Counted from the stretch's first letter, positions 43,863 to 55,419 are shown. The stretch is DNA of 64,000 bases from Sphingopyxis terrae subsp. terrae NBRC 15098 (GCF_001610975.1 NZ_CP013342.1:2055001-2119000), one strand, 5' to 3'. Numbers and translations are program-made. The notes: generated by a model from the sequence alone, not told the origin.

Positions 43863-44350
43863 ACGACGGAATAGAGGACCCCAAGCGCGCGGATCATTTC
43901 AGTGCCGAGGCGCTGGAGGGCGGCTGGATCAGCTGGAACCTCAAGGACGCGAGCCGGTTCAACGCCTTTATCGAACCGCTGTCGGTGCGCCTCGAAAGCC
44001 CGACCGAGGATGGCCGGCCGCGCGCCCGCGTGCGGATGCTGCCGACGCGCAAACACAGCAATCTGGGCGACAATGTCCATGGCGCGGTAACGCTGGCGCT
44101 GGTCGACATTGCCCTCTTCGCCGCCTCGCACCAGTTCGGATCGCTCGAGGCCGGCCATTCGGTGACGCTCGATTTGTCGACGCAGTTCGTCGGCGGCGGC
44201 CGCCTCGACGAACCGCTCGATGCGGTGGTCGAGCAGGTGCGCGAGACGGGGCGGCTGATCTTCCTGCGCGGGCTGGTCGTTCAGGGACCGGGTGACGAGC
44301 ATATCGTGCTGAGCTTTGCGGGGACGATCCGCAAGGCAAGCCGCAAGTGA
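43859..44350 (+). CDS. PaaI-type thioesterase (hotdog fold)
   Basis: A 163-residue acyl-CoA thioesterase-like protein. [20 protein letters not shown] is the helix-containing hotdog signature with the catalytic Asp, followed by [15 protein letters not shown] 43859 overlaps the sdhB stop (GTGA), and its own stop overlaps zapE in the same way. Substrate unknown. Confidence 0.82.
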   Translation: MNDGIEDPKRADHFSAEALEGGWISWNLKDASRFNAFIEPLSVRLESPTEDGRPRARVRMLPTRKHSNLGDNVHGAVTLALVDIALFAASHQFGSLEAGHSVTLDLSTQFVGGGRLDEPLDAVVEQVRETGRLIFLRGLVVQGPGDEHIVLSFAGTIRKASRK

Positions 44351-45468
44351 CAGGATTGCTTGCCGCCTATGACGCGCTGGTCGCCGCGGGCGAGCTGAAG
44401 CCTGACGCCGAACAGCGGGCGGCGGCAGAACGCCTTGCCGCGCTGCAATCCGATCTGCAGGCGGCGCCGCCGCGCGGCAGCATCCTGTGGCGGATCGCCG
44501 GGCGCAAACCCGACGCGCCGCGCGGTGTCTATCTTTGGGGCGCCGTCGGCCGCGGCAAGTCGATGCTGATGGACCTTTTTTACGACCATCTGGCCATCCA
44601 GCGCAAAAGGCGCGTCCATTTCCACGCCTTCATGCTCGACGTCCACGCGCGGATGCGCGAGGTGCGCAAAAGCGAGAGCGGCGATCCGATCCCGCAGGTT
44701 GCGGCCTCGCTGGTCGAAAATGTCCGCTGCCTCGCCTTCGACGAAATGGTGGTGAACAATAGCGCCGATGCAATGATCCTCTCGCGCCTGTTCACCGCGT
44801 TGATCGCGCACGGGGTGACGGTGGTCGCGACGTCGAACCGCCCGCCCGCCGATCTCTACAAGGACGGTCTCAACCGCGAGCATTTCCTGCCCTTCATCGC
44901 ACTGATCGAGGAACGGCTCGACGTGATGGGCCTTAATGGCCCCACCGATTACCGGCGCCACCGGCTTGGCGACGGCAAGCGCTGGTTCGTGCCAGCCGAC
45001 GCGGCGGCGACCGAGGCGCTGTCAGCGGCCTTCTTTCGCCTGACCGATTATCCGCCCGAGGACCGCGCGCACGTACCCTCGCTCGATCTCGACGTCGGCG
45101 GCGGGCGGACGCTGCATGTGCCCAAGGCGCTGAAGGGCGTGGCGGTCTTTTCATTCAAGCGCCTTTGTGCGGAGGCGCGCGGCGCATCGGATTATCTGGC
45201 CGTCGCGCGGCATTTTCACGCGGTGATCATTGTCGGCATCCCGCGCATGGGCCCCGAGAACCGCAACGAGGCCGCGCGCTTCGTGACGCTGATTGACGCG
45301 CTCTACGAATATAAGGTCAAACTGCTCGCGAGCGCCGCGGCCGAGCCCGATGCGCTCTATGTGGCCGGCGATGGCGCCTTCGAGTTCGAGCGCACAGCGA
45401 GCCGTCTCGCCGAAATGCAGTCCGACGAATATCTGGCGCTAGGCCACGGCCAGGATGACACCGCATAG
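44347..45468 (+). CDS. zapE: Cell division protein ZapE / AFG1-type ATPase
   Basis: A 373-residue AAA+-like ATPase. Walker A is GAVGRGKS (65-72), Walker B is LAFDEM, and ATSNRPPADLY is the sensor region. In Escherichia coli ZapE binds FtsZ under low oxygen; in eukaryotes AFG1 assists respiratory complex turnover, which would match its place after sdhB. GTG start coupled to the thioesterase. Its 3' end overlaps the convergent deacetylase gene by 30 bp. Confidence 0.9.
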   Translation: MTGLLAAYDALVAAGELKPDAEQRAAAERLAALQSDLQAAPPRGSILWRIAGRKPDAPRGVYLWGAVGRGKSMLMDLFYDHLAIQRKRRVHFHAFMLDVHARMREVRKSESGDPIPQVAASLVENVRCLAFDEMVVNNSADAMILSRLFTALIAHGVTVVATSNRPPADLYKDGLNREHFLPFIALIEERLDVMGLNGPTDYRRHRLGDGKRWFVPADAAATEALSAAFFRLTDYPPEDRAHVPSLDLDVGGGRTLHVPKALKGVAVFSFKRLCAEARGASDYLAVARHFHAVIIVGIPRMGPENRNEAARFVTLIDALYEYKVKLLASAAAEPDALYVAGDGAFEFERTASRLAEMQSDEYLALGHGQDDTA

Positions 45469-46482
45469 TACCTTGCCCCACCGCGACGAGTTGATGGTCA
45501 TGGCGACGACATCGCGAACATAGCGGATTTCGTGCGCGATATGTCCGACCGTCTGCTCGGCGACGCGCCGCAGCGTGCGGAGCGGCTTGGGCGCCGCCGC
45601 CGGGATGCGGCCGGGGCGGGTCGGCGGCGCGGGAAGGGTCGCGAAGCCCCCGCTGCGGACTCGCGGATCGTCGGCGACTGCCCGGCACAGCGCCTCCATC
45701 CGAGCGATTGCGAGCCCGTTCCGAACCTGACGGTCGCGGCTCAGCAATTCGAAGCTGTGGCTGAAAGCCGAAAACTGGATCGCGCCGCTCGCCGCCGCAT
45801 GATCGAGCGCGTCGCGCATTTCCTCTTCGGACATGGCGCACAGCTGCGCGGGACGGAAGCTGTTCGCGCGGTCGCGCAGGCCGCTGACCGGCACTTCGCA
45901 GATGCCATGATGGACGCGCATGCCCAGATTGGCAGGATCGAGCGTGATGTCGCACCCGAGCCCCTGCCAGGCGGCGTTGAAGCTGCTGTCGAAGCGGAAG
46001 CCCAGCGCGGCGAGGGCGCGCAGTGTATCGTCGTTGGCGCCGAAATTGCCGGCGCGGAAGGCGGTCGGTCGGGGCGCCCCGGCACTCGTCAATATGTCGC
46101 GGGCGAGCGCGATCAGCCTCTTTTGCGCTGCGAAGGGGAAATCGCCGATATTGCGGCCGCGCAGCTTGCCGACCGGATTGAACCGCGCAAACTCCAGCCA
46201 TTCGGTGTGGAGATGGAGCTGCACTTCATGGCCGCGCGCCAGGATCGGGCCGACGATCGCATCGACAATCCCGGGGCCGTGGACAAGCGCGGGCATGGGG
46301 TCGACGAAATAGACGCCTTTCAGACCGAAGCGGTCGAGCATGTCCATCTGGAAATGGATGCCGAAATCGCCGTCGCGGCAGCGCCCGAGGATCGAGCTTT
46401 CGAAATTGGTGCGCGCGCATGCGCCGCGGCGATGGAGCCCGGCGGACAATTCGGTATCGAAGCTGATGATCGCGCGCGTCAC
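45439..46482 (-). CDS. Polysaccharide deacetylase family protein
   Basis: A 347-residue NodB-like protein. FDTELSAG (Asp9) and LHLHTEWLEF give the metal site, FRAGNFGANDDTLRAL the later barrel motif, and FSAFSHSFELLS the C-terminal His. The C-terminal helix has basic residues and may touch the membrane. It could modify the surface glycan made by the upstream cluster. GTG start at 46482. Confidence 0.82.
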   Translation of the reverse strand: MTRAIISFDTELSAGLHRRGACARTNFESSILGRCRDGDFGIHFQMDMLDRFGLKGVYFVDPMPALVHGPGIVDAIVGPILARGHEVQLHLHTEWLEFARFNPVGKLRGRNIGDFPFAAQKRLIALARDILTSAGAPRPTAFRAGNFGANDDTLRALAALGFRFDSSFNAAWQGLGCDITLDPANLGMRVHHGICEVPVSGLRDRANSFRPAQLCAMSEEEMRDALDHAAASGAIQFSAFSHSFELLSRDRQVRNGLAIARMEALCRAVADDPRVRSGGFATLPAPPTRPGRIPAAAPKPLRTLRRVAEQTVGHIAHEIRYVRDVVAMTINSSRWGKVLCGVILAVA

Positions 46483-46564
46483 CCGCTCGCGCTATCAGCA
46501 GCGGTGTAACGAAGCGTTAAGCTGCCGCTGCGACCGCCCCGCAGCGATCGTTCAGGCCGACCTT

Positions 46565-47116
46565 CTAGAAGCGCATCGTCATCGCGACGCCGCCGCCTCC
46601 GGCATCTGCCCACGGAAAGACCTGAACCCGGTCGCTTGCGCGGCGCGTGATCAGAAAGCCCGATGCCTCGCCGATCGCGGCGCCGACCAGCACGTCATGG
46701 ACATGATGCTTTCTGGCTTCGACGCGGCTCAATCCGACGAAGGTGGCAAGCGCCTGCGCGGGAAGCCCCACTTTCCAGCCGTAACGGTTCTGCAGCGTCG
46801 CGGCCGCCGCAAAGGAAACCGACGTATGGCCCGAGGGGAAGCCCTTGTTGTCGCTTCCGTCGGGGCGTCGCTCGGGAAAGGCCTGCTTCAGACCGGCGGT
46901 TACGCCGGCGGCAGCGACGAGGCTGCCGCCGGCTTGCAGCGTGCCGTCCCAATCGCTCTGGGCAAGCGGAACCCCGAACGCGGCGATCACCAGGGCGTCG
47001 CGCGTGATCGATCCCGCGTCATTCCATGTCTTTTCGCCGGCATGGGCGGGCGGCGTTGTGGCGGCGGTCAGGAAGATGGCGCAGGACAGCGCGGGGATAA
47101 AAGCTCTCTTGGTCAT
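46565..47116 (-). CDS. PAP2 superfamily phosphatase, exported
   Basis: A 183-residue lipid-phosphatase-fold protein with a signal peptide (ending near AHAGE). The three motifs are K77-x6-RP (KQAFPERRP), PSGH (94-97) and SR-x5-H-x3-D-like SRVEARKHHVHD (130-141). It should remove phosphate from lipids such as undecaprenyl pyrophosphate or phosphatidate on the periplasmic side. Confidence 0.87.
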   Translation of the reverse strand: MTKRAFIPALSCAIFLTAATTPPAHAGEKTWNDAGSITRDALVIAAFGVPLAQSDWDGTLQAGGSLVAAAGVTAGLKQAFPERRPDGSDNKGFPSGHTSVSFAAAATLQNRYGWKVGLPAQALATFVGLSRVEARKHHVHDVLVGAAIGEASGFLITRRASDRVQVFPWADAGGGGVAMTMRF

Positions 47117-47285
47117 GGTGGCGTCGATCCTTTTGCAGGCGCAGGGCGCACGGCCCCGCCTGGCGACGCCCCAAGATCGCCACCGCCTGTCTTACGCTTG
47201 TGGCCGACCGGCGCAAGCGATGTTCACGCGGCCGGTATCGATCGCTTAGGATCGTCAGTGTTCTGGGTCTGAATCGTACCCGATC

Positions 47286-47313
47286 TTGCAATAACGCTAT
47301 TGCGAACTATTTG
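47286..47313 (+). promoter_or_regulatory. Candidate mdh promoter with inverted repeat
   Basis: TTGCAA (47286-47291) and TATTTG (47308-47313) are a -35/-10 pair with 16-bp spacing, and a 6-bp inverted repeat GCAATA-acgc-TATTGC (47288-47303) overlaps it. The 355-nt gap 47117-47471 is otherwise AT-rich without a reading frame I support. It would leave a leader of about 150 nt before mdh. Confidence 0.4.
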
Positions 47314-47357
47314 CATAAAAACGCGGTTTTTCGTCCTTTTCGCGGTTGTTTCGTTAA

Positions 47358-48433
<1,076 letters not shown>

Positions 48434-48434
<1 letters not shown>

Positions 48435-48742
48435 TGGACGTGGGCCTGCTTCTTGTAATCCTGATTGGGGCGCCGATCATTGTGGTCGGCGGCATCCAGT
48501 TTCTGATTTTCAAGCTTGCGGGTGCCGCGACGCTTAGAGCGGTTTGTGTCGTTGCGGCGTCTTATTGTGCGTTCGTATGGGTGTCCGCTTACGGCGCTCC
48601 GCCGGTTTATGGAAACCGGGCCGCCTACGCGGGAATCGCAGACGGAATTACGGGAGTTCTACTTCTCGAATGTCTCGCGATTTTGCTCTGGCCGTTGGGG
48701 CGTCGCTTTTTCAGTTTGCTAGAGGCGCCGGCGCGCGGCTGA
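48434..48742 (+). CDS. Small three-helix membrane protein between mdh and sucD
   Basis: A 102-residue hydrophobic protein with predicted helices at about 4-26, 33-53 and 68-88 and an Arg-rich end. Its codons use more A and T in third positions than mdh or sucD, suggesting a younger or transferred gene. It starts on the last base of mdh (TGATG) and ends 27 nt before sucD. It stands where sucC is found in many relatives and shares nothing with SucC. Family not recognised. Confidence 0.65.
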
Positions 48743-48769
48743 TGCCGGAACAATGATAGGAATAGATAA

Positions 48770-49660
48770 ATGAGCATCCTCATCGACAAGAATACCAAGG
48801 TCATCACGCAAGGGATGACGGGTGCGACTGGCACCTTCCACACCGAACAGGCGCTTGCCTATGGTACGCAGATGGTCGGCGGCGTGACGCCGGGCAAGGG
48901 CGGCACGACGCATATCGGCCTGCCGATGTTCGACACCGTCGCCGAAGCGAAGGCGACGACCGGCGCGACCGCGTCGGTCATCTATGTGCCGCCGCCGTTC
49001 GCGGCCGATTCGATCCTCGAGGCGATCGACGCCGAGATCGAGCTCATCGTCGCGATCACCGAAGGCATTCCGGTGCTCGACATGGTCAAGGTGAAGCGCG
49101 CGCTGTCGGGTTCGAAGTCGCGGCTGATCGGCCCCAACTGCCCTGGCGTGCTGACCCCCGACGAATGCAAGATCGGCATCATGCCGGGCAGCATCTTCAA
49201 AAAGGGCAGCGTCGGCGTCGTCTCGCGTTCGGGCACGCTGACCTATGAGGCGGTGTTCCAGACCACCAACGCCGGGCTCGGCCAGACCACCGCGGTCGGC
49301 ATCGGCGGCGACCCCGTCAACGGCACCAACTTTATCGACGTCCTCGAACTCTTCCTCGCGGATGAAGCGACCAAGTCGATCATCATGATCGGCGAAATCG
49401 GCGGCGACGCCGAGGAGCAGGCGGCGCAGTTCCTGATCGACGAAGCCAAGCGCGGCCGCAAGAAGCCGATGGTTGGTTTCATCGCGGGCCGCACCGCGCC
49501 TCCGGGCCGCCGCATGGGCCACGCCGGCGCCATCGTGTCGGGCGGCAAGGGCGATGCCGAAAGCAAGATTGCGGCGATGGAAGCCGCCGGCATCACCGTG
49601 TCGGCCAGCCCGTCGGAACTCGGCACGACGCTTGCCGAAGTGCTGAAGGAACGCGTCTGA
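48770..49660 (+). CDS. sucD: Succinyl-CoA synthetase alpha subunit
   Basis: The 296-residue alpha subunit carries the CoA-binding fold ([18 protein letters not shown]) and the phosphohistidine His251 in [26 protein letters not shown] is also family-typical. The enzyme needs SucC, which is not in the window. TAGGAATAGATAA precedes ATG 48770. Confidence 0.96.
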   Translation: MSILIDKNTKVITQGMTGATGTFHTEQALAYGTQMVGGVTPGKGGTTHIGLPMFDTVAEAKATTGATASVIYVPPPFAADSILEAIDAEIELIVAITEGIPVLDMVKVKRALSGSKSRLIGPNCPGVLTPDECKIGIMPGSIFKKGSVGVVSRSGTLTYEAVFQTTNAGLGQTTAVGIGGDPVNGTNFIDVLELFLADEATKSIIMIGEIGGDAEEQAAQFLIDEAKRGRKKPMVGFIAGRTAPPGRRMGHAGAIVSGGKGDAESKIAAMEAAGITVSASPSELGTTLAEVLKERV

Positions 49661-49667
49661 TCGGATG

Positions 49668-49694
49668 GCCCGCCGGCGCCTGATGCCGGCGGGC
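49668..49694 (+). terminator. Perfect hairpin between sucD and sucA
   Basis: GCCCGCCGGC / GCCGGCGGGC with a seven-base loop gives a 10-bp stem directly after sucD, followed by TACCTTT. It could end part of the transcripts or protect mRNA ends, so that sucD and sucA levels differ. Confidence 0.6.
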
Positions 49695-49740
49695 TACCTT
49701 TCCCCGAATATCCCATCCCTTCCTCCCCGTGGAATCGCAG

Positions 49741-52563
49741 ATGAACCTCGAACGACAAAGCTTCGACGTCGATGAAGTCCAGGCCGGGCCCAGCTGGGCG
49801 CCGAAGAACTGGCCCCTGATCGACAGCGATGATCTGACCGCCGCGCTCGACCCTCAGCAGATGCAGGTCGCGGTCAAGGCGGCCGCGGCGAAGGCGGGGG
49901 CGCCGCTCTCGAATGCCGAAGTCGAGCGCGCTGCCGACGATTCGATCCGCGCGATGATGCTGATCCGCACCTATCGCGTGCGCGGGCACCTTGCGGCGAC
50001 GCTCGATCCGCTGGGCCTGACCCACCGCGAACTGCCGGCCGATCTGACGCCCGAATATCACGGCTTCGTCGGGGCCGACCAGGACCGTCCGATTTTCCTC
50101 GGCGGCACGCTGGGGCTCGAGAAGGCGACGATTCGCGAGGTGGTGTCGATCCTGCAGGCCAATTACTGCGGGCACGTCGGCCTTGAATATATGCACATCG
50201 CCGATGTCGAGGAGCGCCGCTTCCTCCAGGAGCGGATGGAAGGCGCCGACAAGTCGATCGACTTCACCGCCAACGGCAAGAAGGCGATCCTCAACAAGGT
50301 GATCGAGGCCGAGGAATGGGAGAAATTCCTCGCGCGCAAATATGTCGGCACGAAGCGTTTCGGGCTCGACGGCGGCGAATCGATGATCCCTGCGCTCGAG
50401 GCGATCATCAAATATGGCGGCCAATATGGTGTGAAGGAAATCGTCTACGGCATGGCCCATCGCGGCCGCCTGAACGTCCTCGCCAATGTGCTGGCCAAGC
50501 CGTACAAGGTCATCTTCCACGAATTTCAGGGCGGCACCGCGAACCCCGAGGATGTCGGCGGTTCGGGCGACGTCAAATATCACCTCGGCACCTCGACCGA
50601 CCGCGAGTTCGACGGCGTGTCGGTCCATATGTCGCTGGTCCCCAACCCGTCGCACCTCGAAGCGGTCGATCCCGTCGTGCTGGGCAAGGTGCGCGCGCAG
50701 CAGGTGATGCGCGACGATCTGGCCGAACATAGCCAGGTGCTGCCCGTGCTGATCCACGGCGACGCCGCCTTTGCGGGGCAGGGGATCGTGTGGGAATGCC
50801 TCGGCTTTTCGGGCATTCGCGGTTACAATACCGGCGGCTGCATCCACTTTATCGTCAACAACCAGATCGGCTTCACGACCAGCCCGCAGTTCGCGCGCTC
50901 GTCGCCCTATCCGTCCGACGTGGCAAAGGGCGTGATGGCGCCGATCCTGCACGTCAACGGCGACGATCCCGAAGCCGTGACCTTCGCGTGCAAGCTGGCG
51001 ATCGACTTCCGTCAGCAGTTCAAGCGCGACATCGTCATCGACATGTGGTGCTATCGCCGCTTCGGTCACAATGAAGGCGACGAGCCGAGCTTTACCCAGC
51101 CGCTGATGTACGCGATCATCCGCAAACATCCGCCGGTATCGGACCTCTACGCCACGCGGCTCGAGGCAGAGGGCGTCGTTTCGGCTGGCGATGCCGAAGC
51201 GCACCGCGCCGAGTTCGTCGCGCGGCTCGAAGACGAATTCGAAGCATCGAAGACTTACAAGTCGAACAAGGCCGACTGGTTCGCCGGTCGCTGGTCGGGC
51301 TTGCACGCGCCTGCCGATCCCGAAAATGCCCGGCGTAATATTTCGACCGGCGTATCGGAAAAGCTGTTCGACGCCATCGGCCGCACGATGACGACGATCC
51401 CCGACGATCTGGAGGTGCACAAGACGCTGCGCCGCGTGATCGACGCCCGGGCCGCGATGTTCGCGAACAGGGACGATGCCGAGGTGTTCGACTGGGCGAC
51501 CGCCGAACAGCTCGCGTTCGGCACTTTGCTCAGCGAAGGCTATCAGGTGCGCCTGTCGGGCCAGGATTCGGGCCGCGGGACGTTCAGCCAGCGTCACGCC
51601 GTCTGGGTCGACCAGAAGGACGAGCATAAATATATCCCGCTGACCACCGTGCCACACGGCCGGTTCGAGGTGCTCGACAGCCCTCTCTCCGAATATGGCG
51701 TGCTCGGCTTCGAATATGGCTATGCGATGGCCGATCCGAAGAGCCTCGTGCTGTGGGAGGCGCAGTTCGGCGACTTCGCCAACGGCGCGCAGATCATGAT
51801 CGACCAGTTCATCGCGGCGGGCGAAGCCAAATGGCTGCGCGCCAACGGCCTCGTGCTGCTGCTGCCGCACGGCTATGAAGGGCAGGGGCCTGAGCATAGC
51901 TCGGCGCGTCTCGAACGCTTCCTTCAGCTTTGCGCCGGGGACAACATCCAGGTGTGCAATATTTCGACCCCGTCGAACTATTTCCACGTCCTGCGCCGCC
52001 AGATGCTGCGCCCATTCCGCAAGCCGCTGATCATCATGACGCCCAAGTCGTTGCTCCGCCACAAGCTGGCCGTGTCGCAGCGTTCGGACTTCATCGGCGA
52101 AGCGCATTTCCGCCGCATCATGTCGGACCGCACCCCGCCAGAAGATGCGAAGGTCAAGCGTGTCGTCCTGTGTTCGGGCAAGGTCGGTTACGACCTGATG
52201 GAGGCGCGCGACGCCGCCGGGCTCGACGACACGACGGTGATACGGATCGAACAGATTTATCCTTTCCCGGGCGAGGCGCTGGCCATCCGCCTGAAGAAGA
52301 TGAAGAATCTCGAAGAGGTCGTTTGGGCGCAGGAAGAGCCGCGCAACAACGGCGCCTGGTTCTTCGTCGAGCCGCTGATCGAGGAATCGCTGATCGACGC
52401 CGGCCACAAGGGAATGCGCGCCCGTTACGCCGGCCGGGCCGCTGCGGCTTCGCCCGCCACCGGCCTGATGAGCCGTCACCAGACCGAACAGGCGGCGCTC
52501 GTCGCCGACGCGCTGGGCCTCAATGTCCGCGCCGAAATTCGTCGCAACAAGAATAAAGCCTGA
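49741..52563 (+). CDS. sucA: 2-oxoglutarate dehydrogenase E1
   Basis: Thiamine-diphosphate decarboxylase of the 2-oxoglutarate dehydrogenase complex. The 940-residue protein has HRGRLN (240-245), GDAAFAGQG (Asp341) and NNQIGF (373-378) for cofactor binding, and a transketolase-like C-terminal half with GYEGQGPEHSSARLERF. ATG 49741 is used; an in-frame GTG at 49729 is less likely. Part of sucA-sucB-lpd. Confidence 0.96.
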   Translation: MNLERQSFDVDEVQAGPSWAPKNWPLIDSDDLTAALDPQQMQVAVKAAAAKAGAPLSNAEVERAADDSIRAMMLIRTYRVRGHLAATLDPLGLTHRELPADLTPEYHGFVGADQDRPIFLGGTLGLEKATIREVVSILQANYCGHVGLEYMHIADVEERRFLQERMEGADKSIDFTANGKKAILNKVIEAEEWEKFLARKYVGTKRFGLDGGESMIPALEAIIKYGGQYGVKEIVYGMAHRGRLNVLANVLAKPYKVIFHEFQGGTANPEDVGGSGDVKYHLGTSTDREFDGVSVHMSLVPNPSHLEAVDPVVLGKVRAQQVMRDDLAEHSQVLPVLIHGDAAFAGQGIVWECLGFSGIRGYNTGGCIHFIVNNQIGFTTSPQFARSSPYPSDVAKGVMAPILHVNGDDPEAVTFACKLAIDFRQQFKRDIVIDMWCYRRFGHNEGDEPSFTQPLMYAIIRKHPPVSDLYATRLEAEGVVSAGDAEAHRAEFVARLEDEFEASKTYKSNKADWFAGRWSGLHAPADPENARRNISTGVSEKLFDAIGRTMTTIPDDLEVHKTLRRVIDARAAMFANRDDAEVFDWATAEQLAFGTLLSEGYQVRLSGQDSGRGTFSQRHAVWVDQKDEHKYIPLTTVPHGRFEVLDSPLSEYGVLGFEYGYAMADPKSLVLWEAQFGDFANGAQIMIDQFIAAGEAKWLRANGLVLLLPHGYEGQGPEHSSARLERFLQLCAGDNIQVCNISTPSNYFHVLRRQMLRPFRKPLIIMTPKSLLRHKLAVSQRSDFIGEAHFRRIMSDRTPPEDAKVKRVVLCSGKVGYDLMEARDAAGLDDTTVIRIEQIYPFPGEALAIRLKKMKNLEEVVWAQEEPRNNGAWFFVEPLIEESLIDAGHKGMRARYAGRAAAASPATGLMSRHQTEQAALVADALGLNVRAEIRRNKNKA

Positions 52564-52594
52564 GCCAGAGCTTAAGCCCTAAGGAACTGCATCA

Positions 52595-53827
52595 ATGAGC
52601 ACCGAAGTCAAAGTCCCGACGCTGGGTGAAAGCGTGACCGAAGCGACGATCGGCGAGTGGCTGAAGCAGCCCGGCGAAGCCGTCGCGCTCGACGAGCCGA
52701 TTGCCAGCCTCGAAACCGACAAGGTCGCGGTCGAAGTGCCGTCGCCCGTCGCCGGCGTGATGGGGCAACAGGTCGTCGCCGTCGGCGATACCGTCAATGT
52801 CGGGGCGGTGATTGCGACGATCGAGGCCGGCGACGGCAAGGCCGCCGCCCCCGCTCCTGCGCCCGCGGCGAAGGCCGAAGGGGCGGCGCCCGCTCCCGCA
52901 GCGACCGGCGGCGAGGATGCGGTCGTCACCCTGTCGCCCGCGGTGCGCCGCCTCGTCCTCGAGCACGGGCTTGATCCGAGCAAGATCAAGGGCACCGGCA
53001 AGGACGGCCGCCTGACCAAGGAAGATGTGCTGGCGGCCGCCGAAGCCGCCCCCGATGCGGCGCCCGCGCCCGCGCCCGCGGCCGCCCCGGCACCTGCCGC
53101 CGCGCCCGCTGCAACGGGTGCGCCGGGCCGTCAGGAAGAGCGGGTCAAGATGACCCGCCTGCGGCAGACGATCGCCCGCCGCCTGAAATCGGCGCAGGAT
53201 ACGGCGGCGATGCTCACCACGTTCAACGACGTCGACATGACGGCGGTGATCGAGGCGCGCGGCCGCTACAAGGATCTGTTTGAAAAGAAGCATGGCGTGC
53301 GCCTGGGCTTCATGGGCTTCTTTACCAAGGCCGCCTGTCTTGCGCTCAAGGACATACCGGCGGTCAACGGCCGTATCGATGGCGACGAAATCGTCTATAA
53401 TAATTATATGGATATCTCGGTCGCGGTCAGCGGTCCGAGCGGGCTTGTCGTGCCGGTGATCCGCAACGCCGAAAGCCTGTCCTTCGCCGGCATCGAAAAG
53501 ACGATCGGCGATTTCGGCAAGCGCGCCAAGGAAGGCACGCTGACGATGGACGACATGACCGGGGGCACCTTCACCATCTCGAACGGCGGCGTTTTCGGCT
53601 CGCTGATGTCGACCCCGATCATCAATCCGCCGCAATCGGCCGTGCTGGGCCTCCATCGCATCGAGGACCGCCCGGTCGCGATCAACGGTCAGGTTGTGAT
53701 CCGTCCGATGATGTATCTGGCATTGAGCTATGACCACCGGCTGGTCGACGGCCGCGAGGCGGTGACCTTCCTGAAAACGATCAAGGAAGCGATCGAGGAT
53801 CCGACGCGGCTGCTGATCGACCTCTAA
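52595..53827 (+). CDS. sucB: 2-oxoglutarate dehydrogenase E2 (dihydrolipoyl succinyltransferase)
   Basis: The 410-residue core protein has a lipoyl domain with Lys43 (ETDKVAVEV), an E3-binding domain (about 108-145), two Ala/Pro-rich linkers and the catalytic domain with SYDHRLVDG (His381, Asp385). DLEDV-like succinyl-type catalytic residues follow the usual order. It starts 31 nt after sucA. Confidence 0.96.
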   Translation: MSTEVKVPTLGESVTEATIGEWLKQPGEAVALDEPIASLETDKVAVEVPSPVAGVMGQQVVAVGDTVNVGAVIATIEAGDGKAAAPAPAPAAKAEGAAPAPAATGGEDAVVTLSPAVRRLVLEHGLDPSKIKGTGKDGRLTKEDVLAAAEAAPDAAPAPAPAAAPAPAAAPAATGAPGRQEERVKMTRLRQTIARRLKSAQDTAAMLTTFNDVDMTAVIEARGRYKDLFEKKHGVRLGFMGFFTKAACLALKDIPAVNGRIDGDEIVYNNYMDISVAVSGPSGLVVPVIRNAESLSFAGIEKTIGDFGKRAKEGTLTMDDMTGGTFTISNGGVFGSLMSTPIINPPQSAVLGLHRIEDRPVAINGQVVIRPMMYLALSYDHRLVDGREAVTFLKTIKEAIEDPTRLLIDL

Positions 53828-53867
53828 GAGATTTCTCCCCATCCCCCGAGGGGTAAAGGAACAACAA

Positions 53868-55280
53868 ATGGCTGATTACGACTACGACGTCCTTGTCATC
53901 GGTGCCGGTCCCGGCGGTTATGTCGCGGCGATCCGCGCGGCGCAGCTCGGGCTCAAGACCGCGTGCGCCGAAGGGCGCGAAACGCTGGGCGGCACCTGCC
54001 TCAACGTCGGCTGCATCCCGTCGAAGGCGATGCTGCACGCGTCGGAATATTTCGAGGCGGCGGCGGGCGGCGCGATGGCGGCGATGGGCATCAAGGTGAC
54101 GCCCGAACTCGACCTTGGCGCGATGCACGGCCAGCGCAAGGATGCGGTCAAGGGCCTGACCGGCGGCATCGAATTCCTGTTCAAGAAGAACAAGATCGAC
54201 TGGCTGAAGGGCTATGCGCAGTTCACCGGCAAGGACAGCGTCGAGGTTGCGGGCAAGGCCTATCGCGCCAAGAACATCATCGTCGCCACCGGATCGTCGG
54301 TGACCCCCCTTCCGGGCGTCGCGGTCGACAATGACAAGGGCGTGATCGTCGATTCGACCGGCGCGCTCGAACTTGCGAAGGTGCCTGGCCACATGGTCGT
54401 GATCGGCGGCGGCGTGATCGGGCTTGAACTCGGCAGCGTCTGGCGCCGGCTTGGCGCAAAAGTCACCGTGGTCGAATTTCTTGACCAGATCCTGCCCGGG
54501 ATGGACGGCGACGTTCGCAAGGAAGCGAACAAGATCTTCAAGAAGCAGGGCATGGACTTCAAGCTGAAGACCAAGGTCACCGGGGCCGAAGTGAAAGGCA
54601 AGAAGGCCGTGCTGACGCTCGAGCCCGCCGCGGGAGGCGACGCCGAAACGCTCGAAGCCGATGTCGTCCTCGTTTCGATCGGCCGCCGTCCGAACACCGA
54701 TGGCCTCGCGCTCGACAAGGCGGGGCTGACCACGAACCAGCGCGGTCAGATCGAGACCGATCATGATTTCCGCACCGCCGTCGACGGCATCTGGGCGATC
54801 GGCGACGTCGTTCCCGGCCCGATGCTCGCGCACAAGGCCGAGGATGAAGGCATTGCCTGCGCTGAAAATATCGCGGGGCTGACCGGCATCGTGAACCACG
54901 ACGTCATCCCGTCGGTGGTCTACACCTGGCCCGAAATCGCCGGCGTCGGCCTGACCGAAGAGCAGGCTGTTGAGAAGGCTGGTGGGGAAAAGGACAAGGT
55001 CAAGGTCGGCAAATTCCCGATGCTCGCGAACAGCCGTGCGAAGACCAACCACGAACCCGACGGCTTTGTGAAGGTGATCGCCGATGCCAAGAGCGACCGC
55101 GTCCTGGGCGTCTGGATCATCGCCGTGCCGGCGGGCACGATGATCGCGCAGGCAGCTCAGGCGATGGAATTTGGCGCGACGTCCGAAGACATCGCCTACA
55201 CCTGTCACGCACACCCGACGCACAGCGAGGCGATCAAGGAAGCCGCGATGGCAGTGACCGGAAAGCCGATCCACATCTGA
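53868..55280 (+). CDS. lpdA: Dihydrolipoyl dehydrogenase
   Basis: E3 of 2-oxo acid dehydrogenase complexes. The 470-residue flavoprotein has GAGPGGYVAAIRAAQLG, the redox pair GGTCLNVGC (Cys44, Cys49), the NAD site GGGVIGLELGSVW and the catalytic HPTHSE (His449, Glu454). GTAAAGGAACAACAA precedes the ATG. Forms an operon with sucA and sucB. Confidence 0.96.
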   Translation: MADYDYDVLVIGAGPGGYVAAIRAAQLGLKTACAEGRETLGGTCLNVGCIPSKAMLHASEYFEAAAGGAMAAMGIKVTPELDLGAMHGQRKDAVKGLTGGIEFLFKKNKIDWLKGYAQFTGKDSVEVAGKAYRAKNIIVATGSSVTPLPGVAVDNDKGVIVDSTGALELAKVPGHMVVIGGGVIGLELGSVWRRLGAKVTVVEFLDQILPGMDGDVRKEANKIFKKQGMDFKLKTKVTGAEVKGKKAVLTLEPAAGGDAETLEADVVLVSIGRRPNTDGLALDKAGLTTNQRGQIETDHDFRTAVDGIWAIGDVVPGPMLAHKAEDEGIACAENIAGLTGIVNHDVIPSVVYTWPEIAGVGLTEEQAVEKAGGEKDKVKVGKFPMLANSRAKTNHEPDGFVKVIADAKSDRVLGVWIIAVPAGTMIAQAAQAMEFGATSEDIAYTCHAHPTHSEAIKEAAMAVTGKPIHI

Positions 55281-55304
55281 GTTACCCGTCCACTGGGGTA
55301 GGGC

Positions 55305-55332
55305 ATGGGGCGGCGGCGACGTCGCCCCATTT
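55305..55332 (+). terminator. Terminator after lpdA
   Basis: Stem ATGGGGCGGC / GTCGCCCCAT (eight Watson-Crick pairs, then G-U and C-G) followed by TT, 25 nt after the lpdA stop. Ends the sucA-sucB-lpd transcript. Confidence 0.75.
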
Positions 55333-55419
55333 CCGTTGCGCCGCGCCGCCGATGATCGCATGACGAAGCGGTTGCCGGCACCGGTACCGGCCTGCGGGAC
55401 GAAGAAGCATCGCTGATCC

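Noticed and set aside
49243..52479. A 1078-codon open frame on the minus strand
   Set aside because: It lies antisense to sucD and sucA, both certain genes. High third-position G+C keeps the antisense frame open, and its product is repetitive His/Arg/Asp-rich without domains.
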